The translations under genes and the position numbers were made by a program. DNA of 64,000 nt, taken from positions 45,042,197 through 45,106,196 of the forward strand of contig CM063113.1 of the NCBI GenBank assembly GCA_031841125.1. Reading direction: 5' to 3'. This document shows positions 1-10,880 of this stretch, one piece after another. The stretch's first letter is position 1; every line of letters starts with the position of its first letter. Under the pieces are notes generated by a model. That model ran no database searches. It worked only from the letters and a program-made list of their open reading frames with translations, and was not told the DNA's origin. Source of the DNA: Acanthococcus lagerstroemiae. Its lineage: Eukaryota; Arthropoda; Insecta; Hemiptera; Eriococcidae.

Positions 1-756
1 GCCAAGAAGCCATTTTCAGTGTTCTTCGAGCTTCTGATTTTAACTAGTCACAAATTGATAAAAACTCGAAGCAGACATATTAGCGTGTCAAATGTCTGTG
101 TCTATTTCTGATCGGACCCTTAAATTTGGATCTAGTCTTATTTTCTGGCTTAAGACTGTGTCTCAACACCCAATATCGTAAGACTCAATTCTGTCCTATC
201 CCTTCTGAAAAATGTTGGGTGACACCCGTTCTTATATGGTGCATACGAATGTACGCTACACCTGTCGGAAATAAAAAGTTGGCGCCCGTGATTCGCGATG
301 GACTTCGCATCGCCGGAGGTCGCAGATGTTTCCTGAACATCCGAGATACTTTTTCCGGTCGCATTTACCCATATCTGTCACTTTGAAACTCGCTTTTGGA
401 GTATTCGGAAGAGCAGACGAGCCGCAACCGGAAAATAATTGATAGTCTAATCTTATTACACGTTTATCGATTGGTTTGGTTGAATTTTATCGAATCAGGA
501 TGCATTTATTCTTCCTGAACTGATACAAGCTATACGTGCCGAAATGCTCGTAAAAGATGCTGTAATTGATGTTGGAAGTACGCCCGTCTCATCTCTCATT
601 TCGTCTCGCCTGGTAATTTTTCTCGATATATTGACAGTATAGGTACATGAACGCGCGTCGTGTCGTAATGCAAAGACGATAATTAAGAGCACCTTTTGTT
701 ATTCGGAAGTCGTTCTCCCTCCCTCTGTCTCAGCTCAGCAGGGTTTAACGTCGGCG
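1..756. other. AT-rich non-coding stretch, nothing recognised
   Basis: Only short open frames on both strands are present. None has a recognisable domain, a splice-site context or a repeat partner elsewhere in the window. I see no RNA gene or inverted repeat here. Confidence 0.5.
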
Positions 757-814
757 ATGTCGTCGACGGCGGCGAGGACGGTGGTTCGGAGCAGGGGTTG
801 TTTCATCGAAGGGT
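757..814 (+). other. possible short first coding exon (weak)
   Basis: An ATG at 757 opens a GC-rich frame reading MSSTAARTVVRSRGCFIEG. It runs directly into GTAAGT at 815-820, a strong match to the 5' splice consensus. The stretch is locally CpG-rich while its surroundings are AT-rich. No protein family is recognised and no downstream exon can be paired with it, so this may be chance. Transcript evidence would decide. Confidence 0.13.
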
Positions 815-820
815 GTAAGT

Positions 821-2429
821 GATTTCCCAAGCGGTTGTTTCGTTTACCTTGCGACGATTTACCATCGATTTGTCCGGCAGTTGACTAATCGACGGGGTTC
901 CGTTTGGTCTTCGGCGAACTTCAACTCGATTAATTGCATTTCGATGTCAATACATTCGTCTGCTAGTTCGATTATCCGTCGAGAAGGCGGACATCTTTAG
1001 CTGTTATACTTGGGCTGTTGCGTACACTTTGGAAAACATTGGTTATTTCAACTCCTTCCAATTTTTGCTGTCTGCTGGCCCGATAAGAGAAGCGATTCCC
1101 CCAGGCCTGCATTTTCTAGAGGGCCCGAATTTTCTATCATCTGATTTTCTTTTTGGATCTTCGAGCACAAAATCGATGGCATAACTTTTTTTTGGACGCG
1201 TCTTTCCCCCGGCCCATATTGTCTCTTGGATTCTTGGCGGGTCTGGCTGTCTGTAAAATCAATACGAAAAACTCGATCGCTGCTACAGCGTGTTAGAAAA
1301 GCTAATTTTTTCAAAATAAATCTATATTTTATCGATTAATTAATTGCTTTTGATCAACTAATTACTTTTGAACATAGTATTTTTGATTATTCGATAATGT
1401 GTAAATTAATCGACCATTTATTCAATCAGTTACGTTTGATCAGTTGACTCATTCGCATCTATCAGTAGCTATTCATTTATCGAGAATAACTACTGATAAT
1501 GAAACATCGAAATTTCCGATTACTACATTCATATCTCTCTTCCCTAATTTTCCCAACGAAAATAATGTATGAGACATTGTCAGGGTCATTTCCGCATGTA
1601 ACTTCGTCTCACGAAATAAATCTTGTAATAATTTTATCTAATGGAGAAGAATGCAAAAATTTGATTTTTCAAATTCGACAACTAAAATAGCGAGGTTTGT
1701 TTCATTGGTGAGGGGGTGCGGTGGGGTATCAGAATAAAGTCACTGTGTGTAAAGGAAGAGTATTTTTTTATGTTAACGAATAGCTGCATTTCGTTTTTCA
1801 ATTCTCATTTCTTGACTGATTTACTCGATGCCTCATTCAGTTTCCTACCCAATTTACACCCTGAGAGGGGAAACAAAGTGTACAAAATCACAAAAATATT
1901 TTCTTAGTTTACTGACACATTGTTGTAAGGGGTAGGGTAGGTAAAATATCATACATGTAAGGTATACGATGTTACTGCTCCATCCTGTGCAGTAAGGCCG
2001 ATCTTCACTCTATCACGCGGTAAACTGTCTCATGAAATTAACTCCTGTAAGTACGAGAAAATTTTTAAAGAAGGATTCTTTTGCACTAAGATATCTGTGA
2101 ATTCAGTTCATACAAATTTTCCTCTAATTTTCAGATACATCGGCGAGGGCAGAAAATGGACCGTTTTCCAATCTCAATTTCGTTCCTTGAAAAAAATAAC
2201 CATACAAAAATGTCTGATTTCGAAAATATTTTTGACTCCAATATTTTTTCCATCGCGAAACATGCAAACAAAAATTACGTTCATTGGAAGTTCTCTGAAG
2301 AGGGGAGGGGAATGGGGAGAAAAGGATATTCGAAAATTTTGTCTGTACAATATGTACAATAAAGCGGATCTACAACATGTGGCCAAAATTCTGACTCGAC
2401 AAAAAGAAACGTTTCGGGCCTCCAAAGTC
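821..2429. other. non-coding, low-complexity AT-rich DNA
   Basis: No gene is recognised. Positions 1320-1500 hold irregular TTGATCA/TTAATTAAT-like AT-rich sequence. The open frames at 2097-2447 overlap a frame on the opposite strand and show no family signature. Confidence 0.45.
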
Positions 2430-2541
2430 GCCTCACCAGTCTGGTAGCTTAATTACTCTTCCAGAGAACAACTTGGGATCCAGGGGGGTGTACAGAATTA
2501 CTGAATCCCAAAGTCCAGTAACCAAGCAAAAAAAAAAGTTC
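2430..2541 (+). repeat. dispersed repeat, inverted partner at 23760-23867
   Basis: The segment from GCCTCACCAGTCTGG through the A-run before AGTTC matches the reverse complement of 23760-23867 with scattered substitutions. Shared landmarks are the CTCACCAGTCTGGTA start, GGATCC followed by a G-run, and ACTGAATCCCAAAGTCCA. It is probably the end of an unclassified dispersed element. The similarity stops abruptly at both sides. Confidence 0.7.
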
Positions 2542-2654
2542 AAATTATCGAAATAATTAATAATTAAAATAATTAATGAATCAATAACTAGACTGAATTA
2601 ATATCAAAAATAACTGACACGTTGATAGTCAAAATAATCAATATATTATTAATA
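2542..2654. repeat. AT-rich irregular repeat, left half split by a transposon
   Basis: The sequence is made of variants of AAATAATTAATAATTAAAAT and GTTGATAGTC. A compositionally similar stretch resumes at 4446-4540, beyond the element at 2655-4445. This fits one AT-rich repeat tract interrupted by that insertion. Confidence 0.5.
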
Positions 2655-4445
2655 CAGGGTGTCCATTCTCGTTCGAAAATGATTTTCCCTGACTTTTCCA
2701 GGCCAATTTTTCCAGTTTCCCAGACCCTTCAAATACAAATTACACATGCAAGAGTGGGGGGGGGGTGAATTTTTTCGAACATTGTGAGAGGCGAATATCG
2801 TCAATCACTCCACAATTTGTTTTACTACCGTGTGCTTGTGAAGCTGTGGCAGAAAGGGAGTAAAAAGTTAATGATGGAAATGAAAACGCACTCTATGGGG
2901 TGCAGCGTGGTGCGATCTCAATTAACGACTTCACAGATTTTTTTCGTGTGACTTAATGCCGACCGTGAAGGAGGGGGGGGGGGTGAAAGAATAAAATTCG
3001 AAAATTGGTTTAAAGATTTTTGAGGTCGCTGCATTCGATTTTAAGGGTAATTTTTGGATCCTGTCTCTCCCGGTGCGACCAATGAGGGGTAGCAAGAACG
3101 TAGGACAAGCAACGGTTGACTCGGAATTCACCTTTTCTAATTAAAGCACCGAATAGGGTGAAAATACAATTTTATTTATTCAAAGTGTTGCTAATAGAAA
3201 ATAACGTAAAAATTTCTCAACTGAAAAACACGGGAGCTTAAACTTGATCCAGATTAAAAATCGGAAGCGATATTTGAAATCAGCGACACACAACCACCCT
3301 TATTTTGATACTTCGTGCAATTTTTCGCCAGAGAAGCTGAATTCGTATTACCACAGGGCGCTGGAAGGGGTCTGATAAAAATCTGAGGCGATATTCAAAA
3401 TTAGCGCCTTAGAGCTTGGTTGGCTATCTTGTCAAAAAATTGACTTTGGAATCTCGTAAAGAACTTGGAACTTGAAGAAAACTAGAGTAACCGGAATTAG
3501 CCCCCCCCCACGTGGAGCCTGAATGGTTTAGGGGGAGGGAAAATAACTATTAAAATGAATTCTGGAACCTAGGTGAAAAAGCTGCAGCATATCTAATACC
3601 AAATGCTATGAAAGTAAAAAGGTGATTAGGATCTGGAAAATTATGGCACCCGGGGAGGCAGAAGAGGCTTCAATTTGAGTATCGACAAATACAATATAGG
3701 GTCATACATTTGAAAACAATGGACTCTTTCGTAACGCGATAACAATTATTATGCGGCCTTTAGATTTTTTTTTCAAATTTTGTGGATTAGTCACTCTTCC
3801 TCCCAAAATCTCGGAAGTCCCTTTCTTTCATTCACCCATACCTACATTTGCGAAGGAGAGGGGAGCCGAAGAAAAACCCGATGGCAGGATGTTCCAGAAG
3901 ATGAATTCATTTGTTTTAAAATTTTAGTTTCATTACGACTTTCTCAAAAAAATTTTTACACTGGGGAGAGGAGCTAGAGTGGATATTTTTTTCATTTTCG
4001 CGTCTTTTCGCGCCGATTTTCAGATCCTCGAGAACAGGATGAGATGAAAACACGAAACAGCTGATATTGGGAGAAGTGTATAGGGATCGGTTCGCGTTTC
4101 GTCATATTTTTCGTGTAATGGTTCGTGAAAAGTCACGAAGTACGAAATATGTTGAATGTCTAGCCGCCTTAACAGAAAGATGTACACGCCAAACAAATAC
4201 CATGGAAACGATTTCATCACACCAACACACTCTGTACTACTGCGACAGGAAAGGGGGTTGTATTATCCACGTCCTTCTCCTGTGAAAGAAAAAAGGTAAG
4301 AAAATTGTCTGAGCAAAGCGAAGGAAAATTTTTTTTTGTAAGAAATAGGGTAAAAAATCTGTTTGAAATACTACAGGATTTCGCAGTCGATTTCTTTTAC
4401 AAAATTCCCTGACTTTTCCGGGTTTTCCAGAGAATGGACACCCTG
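2655..4445. mobile_element. 1.8 kb non-autonomous DNA transposon of the CCCTGAC type
   Basis: The termini are CAGGGTGTCCATTCT and AGAATGGACACCCTG, a perfect inverted repeat of about 15 bp. Subterminal TTCCCTGACTTTTCC motifs lie inside both ends. TAATA flanks both sides, a possible 5-bp target duplication. No transposase was found: the short internal frames (2931-3131, 3780-3977, 4067-4285) lack known motifs. Homopolymeric G/C runs occur near 2756, 2971 and 3502. The same terminal design recurs at 7656-8002 and 52302-52691. It was probably mobilised in trans. The 5-6 bp duplications leave the superfamily open, with a hAT subgroup possible. Confidence 0.75.
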
Positions 4446-5005
4446 TAATAATTATGATAATTAGTTTATCGATCGATAATTTTAATAGTTGATACATTAA
4501 CAAGCATAACCGTGATACACTGATAGTTGACAGAACTGAGGAGCGCCATTCCAAACGGTCCTCAGTCTAACATTGTCAAAAATGAGATTTTAGCGGTATC
4601 TGGTGGGCAAATTGCGTAGCTCCCTCGCTGCCTGGCAAAATTCGTTTCACTTGAAAATTCCAATTCTCACGAGGAAGATTCGTATGTTGCATTGACATTT
4701 GCAATCAAAGCTTTCAATTAAAATGATACGTACAGATGATATTTAACATGTTCATCTCTACAATCTTGGGGAGGGGGCAAAGTGACTTAGTCCTCGACTT
4801 TTGTCCACACTGATGCGTACATCTCAACACTATGTAACAATGAAGGATTTCTTGTTAGCAGGGTTATATCACTGAAGGACTAATGTAACCACATCCAAAA
4901 TCTCAACTTCCTAGCACAACCAGTTCACGGGTGGCGGAGTTTTTTTTTCAATTTCCCAACATTTTCGTTTTTGGACTAAGGGCCGTTTGGAATGGGGCTC
5001 CACAA
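4446..5005. other. non-coding; AT-rich repeat remainder then nothing recognised
   Basis: Positions 4446-4540 continue the AT-rich repeat that precedes the transposon. The rest up to 5005 has no recognisable gene or repeat partner. Confidence 0.4.
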
Positions 5006-5102
5006 CTGATACATAATTGATATATTTGTAATTAAAATAATTTGATATAGCTGTAATCGAAATAATTTGATACGTCGATAATTGAAATAATTTAACGATT
5101 GG
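5006..5102 (+). repeat. 25-bp AT-rich minisatellite
   Basis: Three consecutive units of about 25 bp start at 5028, 5053 and 5078. Each has the core AAATAATTTGATA or a close variant, and a degenerate partial copy precedes them. A (TA)n run follows at about 5124-5139. Confidence 0.75.
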
Positions 5103-6740
5103 TGTAACAATACTTTCCTTTTATATATATATATATAAAAAAAATAAAAAATAAAAATTGTGCTTATCTTTGGTAACAGGAGAGGAATATACAACACACA
5201 AATGAATTGAGGTACCCTTATCTTAAACGGCTCGATTCACAGCGGCTCGATGACCCCTATCCTCGAGTACCTACACCGTCACGCGGCATCACCTCGCACG
5301 ATGTCCACCAGCAGCCTCCAGAGTCGACGGTCTCGGAAAATTCATCGGAAATTCGATTCAAATTTCGCGATCAAACCGACCTTGCTGAAAATCGATTTGG
5401 ACGCTTGAAAAGGAAGATTTAAGAGATCGACACCCCCCCCCCCCCCTGAAAATCGAACTGACCTAACGGGCTCTCAAAACTACGAGAAAAAAAACTACCC
5501 AACTCTCGAATCCGATGGTGTTGACACGGAACCCCGACCACCGCTGCAACAAAAAAGGTTCACGTTGCTACGTTCTTTGACCCACTCAGCCTCGGCAGGC
5601 ACCCAACAAATGGAAAACGAGCGGACGCACATCTGACGGAGGCAGTGCCGATGAAACTGGACGCGCAGGGTGCTTCGTGCAGAGTGAATTCTGCCGACTC
5701 AGCGGTATTTGGACGTATGCGTGTGCACGGATGGCAACGTCGACGACATCATATTTTTCAATTACGCCGCAATTAGCCGGCTCGACTCTATGCAGGTACA
5801 TTCGATGTTCGCACGCAGCCGCTCACACTCTTGCACACGGCGGATAAAAATAAACGCGTCGAGCTGATTTCGCGCCGACCACAACCTTATCGATGAATCG
5901 ATCGTATGCAACTTGCAATTTCCGATGATTATCGGCTCGTATCATGACAGTGGCAAGTATACACGTGTACGCTGATCGAGGTGACGTTGTATGTGTGATG
6001 TAAATACGTGTGTGTGTATAGTCGTGCACACACGTACGTACATAAGTATTCGGAGTTGCACTTCTCAGCGTGAAGAAAAACGTCGTCGCGGTATGATTTT
6101 CTGCGCCACGCCGCACATACGATGAGTTAGCTGAATTTTTCTTTTTCGTTTTTGACATCCGATACGCTTTCTCAGGTTGGAAAATTCGCCGTGTCTTACG
6201 TATAGGTCATAGGTATACACGTTTGTGTGTGTGACTGTGTGAGCGGGGCCCAAGAACGTGTTAATCGTACAAATATCTAAACACGTATCCACATACGATC
6301 GTAATACTGCGGCGTATACCTTGCGGTCGCGGATTGGGATCGCTATGATCTCGCGGCCGGCGAAATGCTCGTTCGCGTTCGCCGTATCTGACGCCGGTTG
6401 TCTCGTTACACGCTCCGGCTGCTAACGAGACGGATACGCGTCGCATTATCGGTAATTAATATCTTACGAGGGAATGGCTGCCGTGTATCAGATGAACGTC
6501 AAAATTTTTCATCACTTCTAGATCGCTGAAGTGGGAAGGGAAAACGCGTTCACGGAAATTATAATTTTGGCGAGTAAAATCGAGTGGACGAGAGGTGGGC
6601 TTAGTATGTACCGCGGCATAGGTGTGGGAGTATATCAGAAGAGACCTCAGACACAAGTCACCTATTTACACATACACTTACCTTATAGGTAAAGTTAGAG
6701 CGGATGGTTTTTCAGGAATAGCGCAAAAATGTGCGAGAAC
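5103..6740. other. CpG-rich single-copy non-coding island
   Basis: After a C15 run near 5431 the sequence becomes CpG-rich, with alternating purine-pyrimidine tracts (for example GTGTGTGTATAG near 6010). Open frames occur on both strands but overlap one another and show no domain. Retained CpG and lack of repeats fit a regulatory or promoter-associated region. This is an inference from composition only. Confidence 0.35.
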
Positions 6741-6747
6741 CGCAACT

Positions 6748-7487
6748 AAACCCCTGTAGTTGACACTCAGGATTGAACTTCATAATATTTTTGATGCGCC
6801 CTTCCCTCTACCTACGGTATCACAGTTTTCAACATTGGGTCAATCCGACATCAAACATAAGTTCAGCGGCTCCAAGAATTCAAGATCTGACATATACCCG
6901 TATAAGCTTTCCTTGAACATTTCATCTGAAACCCCTATAGTTGATACTTAGGATTATAATTTATAATATTTTTGACATTTCTCTCCCCTCCCGCCCTTAG
7001 TACCATAGTTTTCAACTTGGGGTCAAACCGACATCAAAAGTCAGTATCACAGTATCCAGCTCTGGGTCAAACTGACATCAAAACTAAGTCCATCGGCTCC
7101 AAAAATCCAAGATTTCATACATACAGGGCGTCCCAGTTATGGCAGATGAGCTGGAAGTATGTTCGAGCACTCGTCGAAAGGAACTGTAGAGTTCGGAAGT
7201 TCGAACAAATATGTGAGCATTTCATCTGAAACCCTTATAGTTGATACTTATATTTGACACCCACCCCACTTTCAGTACCATAGTTTTCAACTTTTGGTCA
7301 AATTGACATCAAAAGTCAGAACCAGTTTTCAACTCAGGGTCAAACCGACATTAAAGATAAGTTCAGCGGCTCCAAAAATCCAACATTTGACGTACTTATA
7401 TATGGTGTCCTGTTTTGGTAGACAAGCTGGAAGGATGTTCGAGCACTCGTCGAACGGAATTGTTGGATTCTAAAGTTCGAACAAACG
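6748..7487 (+). repeat. diverged tandem repeat, three units of about 180-300 bp
   Basis: Units start at about 6748, 6929 and 7229 with AAACCC(C/T)(T/A)(G/A)TAGTTGA. They share CCGACATCAAA, AGTTCAGCGGCTCCA and a segment with GAGCACTCGTCGAA. Unit 1 lacks the last segment, so lengths differ (about 181, 300 and 260 bp). Open frames through the array (6760-6951, 6972-7229) follow the repeat and show no protein similarity I recognise. Confidence 0.8.
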
Positions 7488-7655
7488 TGATTTTTCTAAG
7501 AATTTCATCGCAGTTCTCAATTTTTGAGAAATCACATCCGATAGAACACAGATCAAACAACAAAATCTAATATAACTAGTGATTACCTATTCTTAATGCT
7601 GACGGGGCTACGCGAGCTTGAAAATTAACGATAGAAAAGTTGAGTGAAAATGTAG

Positions 7656-8002
7656 CAGGGTGTCTACCGGGTCCAAATTTTCCAATTCCTTGACTTTTCC
7701 TTGACCTTTTCTCACTTTTTTCATAACCGTTTTACACACATACAAATATAATCTTGTTCGTAGAACCTTACCAAGGTGAGGGGGGGGGGCTCACAATAAA
7801 TGGAAACACTAAGAAATACTATGGAAAAAAATATTATGTAATTATTTGAAAATATTTACGTTACTTTAAATTTACTTGTAATTTAAGAAAAAAATCATGC
7901 TAGTAATTTTGAGGAAATTTAAATGAAAAATGTATGACTTTTCATGACCATTATCCAGAATAATTGACTTTTCCTTGACTTTCTTGACCGGTAGACACCC
8001 TG
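7656..8002. mobile_element. 347-bp MITE of the CCCTGAC/CTTGACTTTTCC type
   Basis: Ends are CAGGGTGTCTACCGG and CCGGTAGACACCCTG, a perfect 15-bp inverted repeat. CTTGACTTTTCCTTGAC motifs are repeated inside each end. TGTAG precedes and TGTAA follows, a possible imperfect 5-bp target duplication. No coding capacity. A run of nine Gs lies near 7781. Confidence 0.85.
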
Positions 8003-8375
8003 TGTAACTAACACAGATTTAGACTTGAACAGCCCGTTCAAGATTGAAAATAAGCAACAATAGTGTCAATATTTTCAGTTCCGTTTTCAAAGAACTATCC
8101 GCTGCTACCTGGAAAAATGCTGAGAGGTGATCAATTCAGTTTCAAAATTGTAAAATTTCAATAAAACTCTGTCGAAATTCTAAAATTTCAAAGTAGAGTT
8201 TCTCTAAGCAAAACGTATTCATTGCATTTTTCAAGGTCGACTTAGGTGTAGAACTTGAGCACATTCTCCGCAGCGGTCCTCTAAATTTCCGATAAATTTC
8301 AATTATACAATTTGCCTTTTCGAAAATTCCACTATTTTCTATCGATTTTCCGTACCCACGAAGCGGTAATATATT
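8003..8375. other. non-coding, nothing recognised
   Basis: Short overlapping frames occur on both strands without family signatures or repeat partners. Confidence 0.35.
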
Positions 8376-8633
8376 TGAAGCGTGCAGCCGAACAACGAGA
8401 CAAGCGCCACTTACCAAGTCGTGTAGGAGAGGCACTATTTAAAAAATCAGCTTATGCTTATGCGCTTCTACCTAAAACCGTTCACCTTAGTTAGCCCTGG
8501 ACGCTATCTAGCGGCATCTACTTGAAACCGACTCGCAGATGTGATAGAAGAGACTCGAACTTGATGTTCCACTAAAAATCTCAATAATTTTGCCCAGGAT
8601 GGCGCTTGTCTCGTTGTTCGGCCGCACGCTTCA
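8376..8633. repeat. foldback repeat with 34-bp arms
   Basis: Arm 8376-8409 (core GAACAACGAGACAAGCGCCA) is matched in reverse complement by 8600-8633 with one visible mismatch. The 190-bp spacer includes a GCTTATGCTTATGCGC motif. No target duplication could be defined. It is probably a decayed MITE. Confidence 0.75.
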
Positions 8634-10202
8634 TTTGACGGGCTGAAGTTAGGAAGGTTATATAAGAGTCCATATGCTTATACTGCCTGCTGTCTGTAAT
8701 CAATCTTAATGTTCAACGTTGGTTCAAGTGTGCTCGTAAAAATAAGAAAAATTTGAAGCATTTAATTACGGTGAAGGTCTCAATGAGAAAAAGGCGGAAC
8801 AAAAACAGACTCCTCTTCTCTCTCATCTTGATTTTCTTTTTTCGTTCGAAATATCGTTTCTACAGGGGATTCACTCCGGGCTTCCAAATCCTAGTCTGTT
8901 AGTTGAGTACTGTTTTTTGGAAGGGGGAAGCCAGGTTTTTAACTCAGTATAAAGACGATCGACCGACGATTGGGTATAGAAAGCACTGGCGAAACCAGAT
9001 GTTTTTGATCAAGCGTGCCATTTTTTGAACATACGATATCGTCTTTTTCAAATCTGTAAGGTTTACAATGCTGATATGCTGACCCCCCTCCCTCCCACAC
9101 ACACACAAAATGATACTTCATTCTCTATCGGGCAAATTTTTAAGTGAAAACCCATCAATGTATAAAATGCGCCAATGCCATAAACTTGGAACAATGGTCT
9201 TTTTCCGTTTTGTAAAATGAACAGGTACGCCACCAAGGGAATGCAAATGGGAGCACTGCCTCCTAAAAAAACGAAATTGGGAATTCGGTTTGCTCATCCT
9301 TATCAAAAAGGAACATTCATTGTTACCTCCTCCCACTGCTGAAATACACCCTACCAAAATTTGGCATACCCTCCGTAACATAAGAGGTTAGTTACAGCCC
9401 TGCAATCAAGGATGTCGAATTGTGCAACGAGTGAGAACATCTCACGCCTCTTTCAGATAGAGGAATTTACCTCTCCTGGGGTCCATAAAAAGTCACTTCT
9501 TCGGTACACCCCTTGTTGATCTATGACAGAATCTGATTCCAATCACGACGTCAATTTTGAACTTATACTGAAGAACACTGCAGTAGTTCAACTTTTAATG
9601 AACCTATGTTTATTCTTCGAAGTTGATGGATCATTGACTCTGGAACTATAGTTCGAGTGAAGTTTAAACACGGAAGTTGATTGTATAACTGGCCCTAAGT
9701 AGGCAGTTCCGACTTTCGGGCGAATATTTGAGTCACTCGAATGATGACTCACCGCAGGACCGCAGTAAATATAGACTACACGGGATGCCGAACTCTGACA
9801 CACATTAGATGTATATCCTTACAGAAATTGTACAATTGTTATTCCTCATCTCGTATTTACCAGTAGATAATCTTTTTTAATTGCGTAAAACAGATATGTA
9901 GTAGATAGAGCTCATCAGTCACATACAATGAATTACCGGAAACTAAAGACGCATGTATAAGAACTAGGCCCATCGCAGATGTTCAAATTGGTATCACACC
10001 TACTCAAGTTGTGTCATTCGCAGAGGATTATCTACATAACGGCTGTAGGTACCAGGCCGGTGACAGAACAGAATCCCTCCATGGAATAAATTTCAAGATA
10101 CTCCCCCTTAAAAATGATTTAAAAAACACTCACTTGCAAGTAACATTTTTTCAATAAGGTATCTTGGAAGATTCCTGAGAAAATCTTTTTTGGACGGCCA
10201 TG
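8634..10202. other. non-coding, TE-fragment background
   Basis: No gene was recognised. A CA run after a C-rich stretch (9085-9112) resembles one at 23889-23923. CTTCTTCGGTACACCCC near 9498 resembles the right end of the MITE family seen complete at 36164-36521. The minus-strand open frame 9118-9381 has no known motif. Confidence 0.35.
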
Positions 10203-10460
10203 AGGGCAGCTCCGTAAAGAGAAAAAGAGAGCCTGGGGGAATTTCCACGGGCTCCCCTCTCCTTCCAGTTCATTTTGTTCTTTTGTCAGATAGGAAAAAA
10301 TTATAAGCTAGGGGATAAAAGGTTTCTTTCATGGTGTAAGGAGTGATTGCTGATTTGATGTACAGTATGATGTAGCCGTAAGCGTTGAAATTCAAGCCTT
10401 CTAAAAATATCGGGCCCTCTGAAAGTCCGGGCCCGGGGTATTTCCCCCCTCCCTCTCAAC
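10203..10460 (-). repeat. dispersed repeat, inverted copy at 30711-30945
   Basis: The reverse complement of this segment aligns along its length with 30711-30945. Shared landmarks are GGGCCCGGACTTTC, AAGGCTTGAATTTCAA, ACCATGAAAGAAACCTT and CCGTGGAAATTCCCCCAGGC-like sequence. The two copies lie about 20 kb apart in opposite orientation. The family is unclassified and no TIR was found. Confidence 0.8.
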
Positions 10461-10880
10461 AGGGATGCATGAGGGAGGGTATCTTCCTAATACCCCTTTA
10501 AAAACGGTTTTGGTGGGCACGAATGTCTTTATCAGCTGCATACATCATCAGAAGAATGAATAATGAATAACCTGAGCTTCACCCACAGGTCCGGTATCAG
10601 AATTTTATGGAGAATAGATTCCAAGGTGTTGACCACTGGAACAATGTCCGGAAAGATTTTTGAGGGAGAAATTCCATTTTAGACAATCACATGGGGGTTA
10701 TTCACAAATCTCCCCCCCCCCTCAATTAAAACCGGCTGTGGCTTTGCCATTACTGAGCTCATTTTATAGATATATCATTGTGACAATGCCAATGTTACTC
10801 GCCAGCCTGCTTGCTTTTTCCACAGCACCAAACTGCCATCGTTGGATACACTTGAACGATACCTTCAAAAATTATGTACC
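10461..10880. other. non-coding, nothing recognised
   Basis: No inverted repeat, repeat partner or protein motif was seen. A short run of Cs lies near 10711. Confidence 0.35.
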
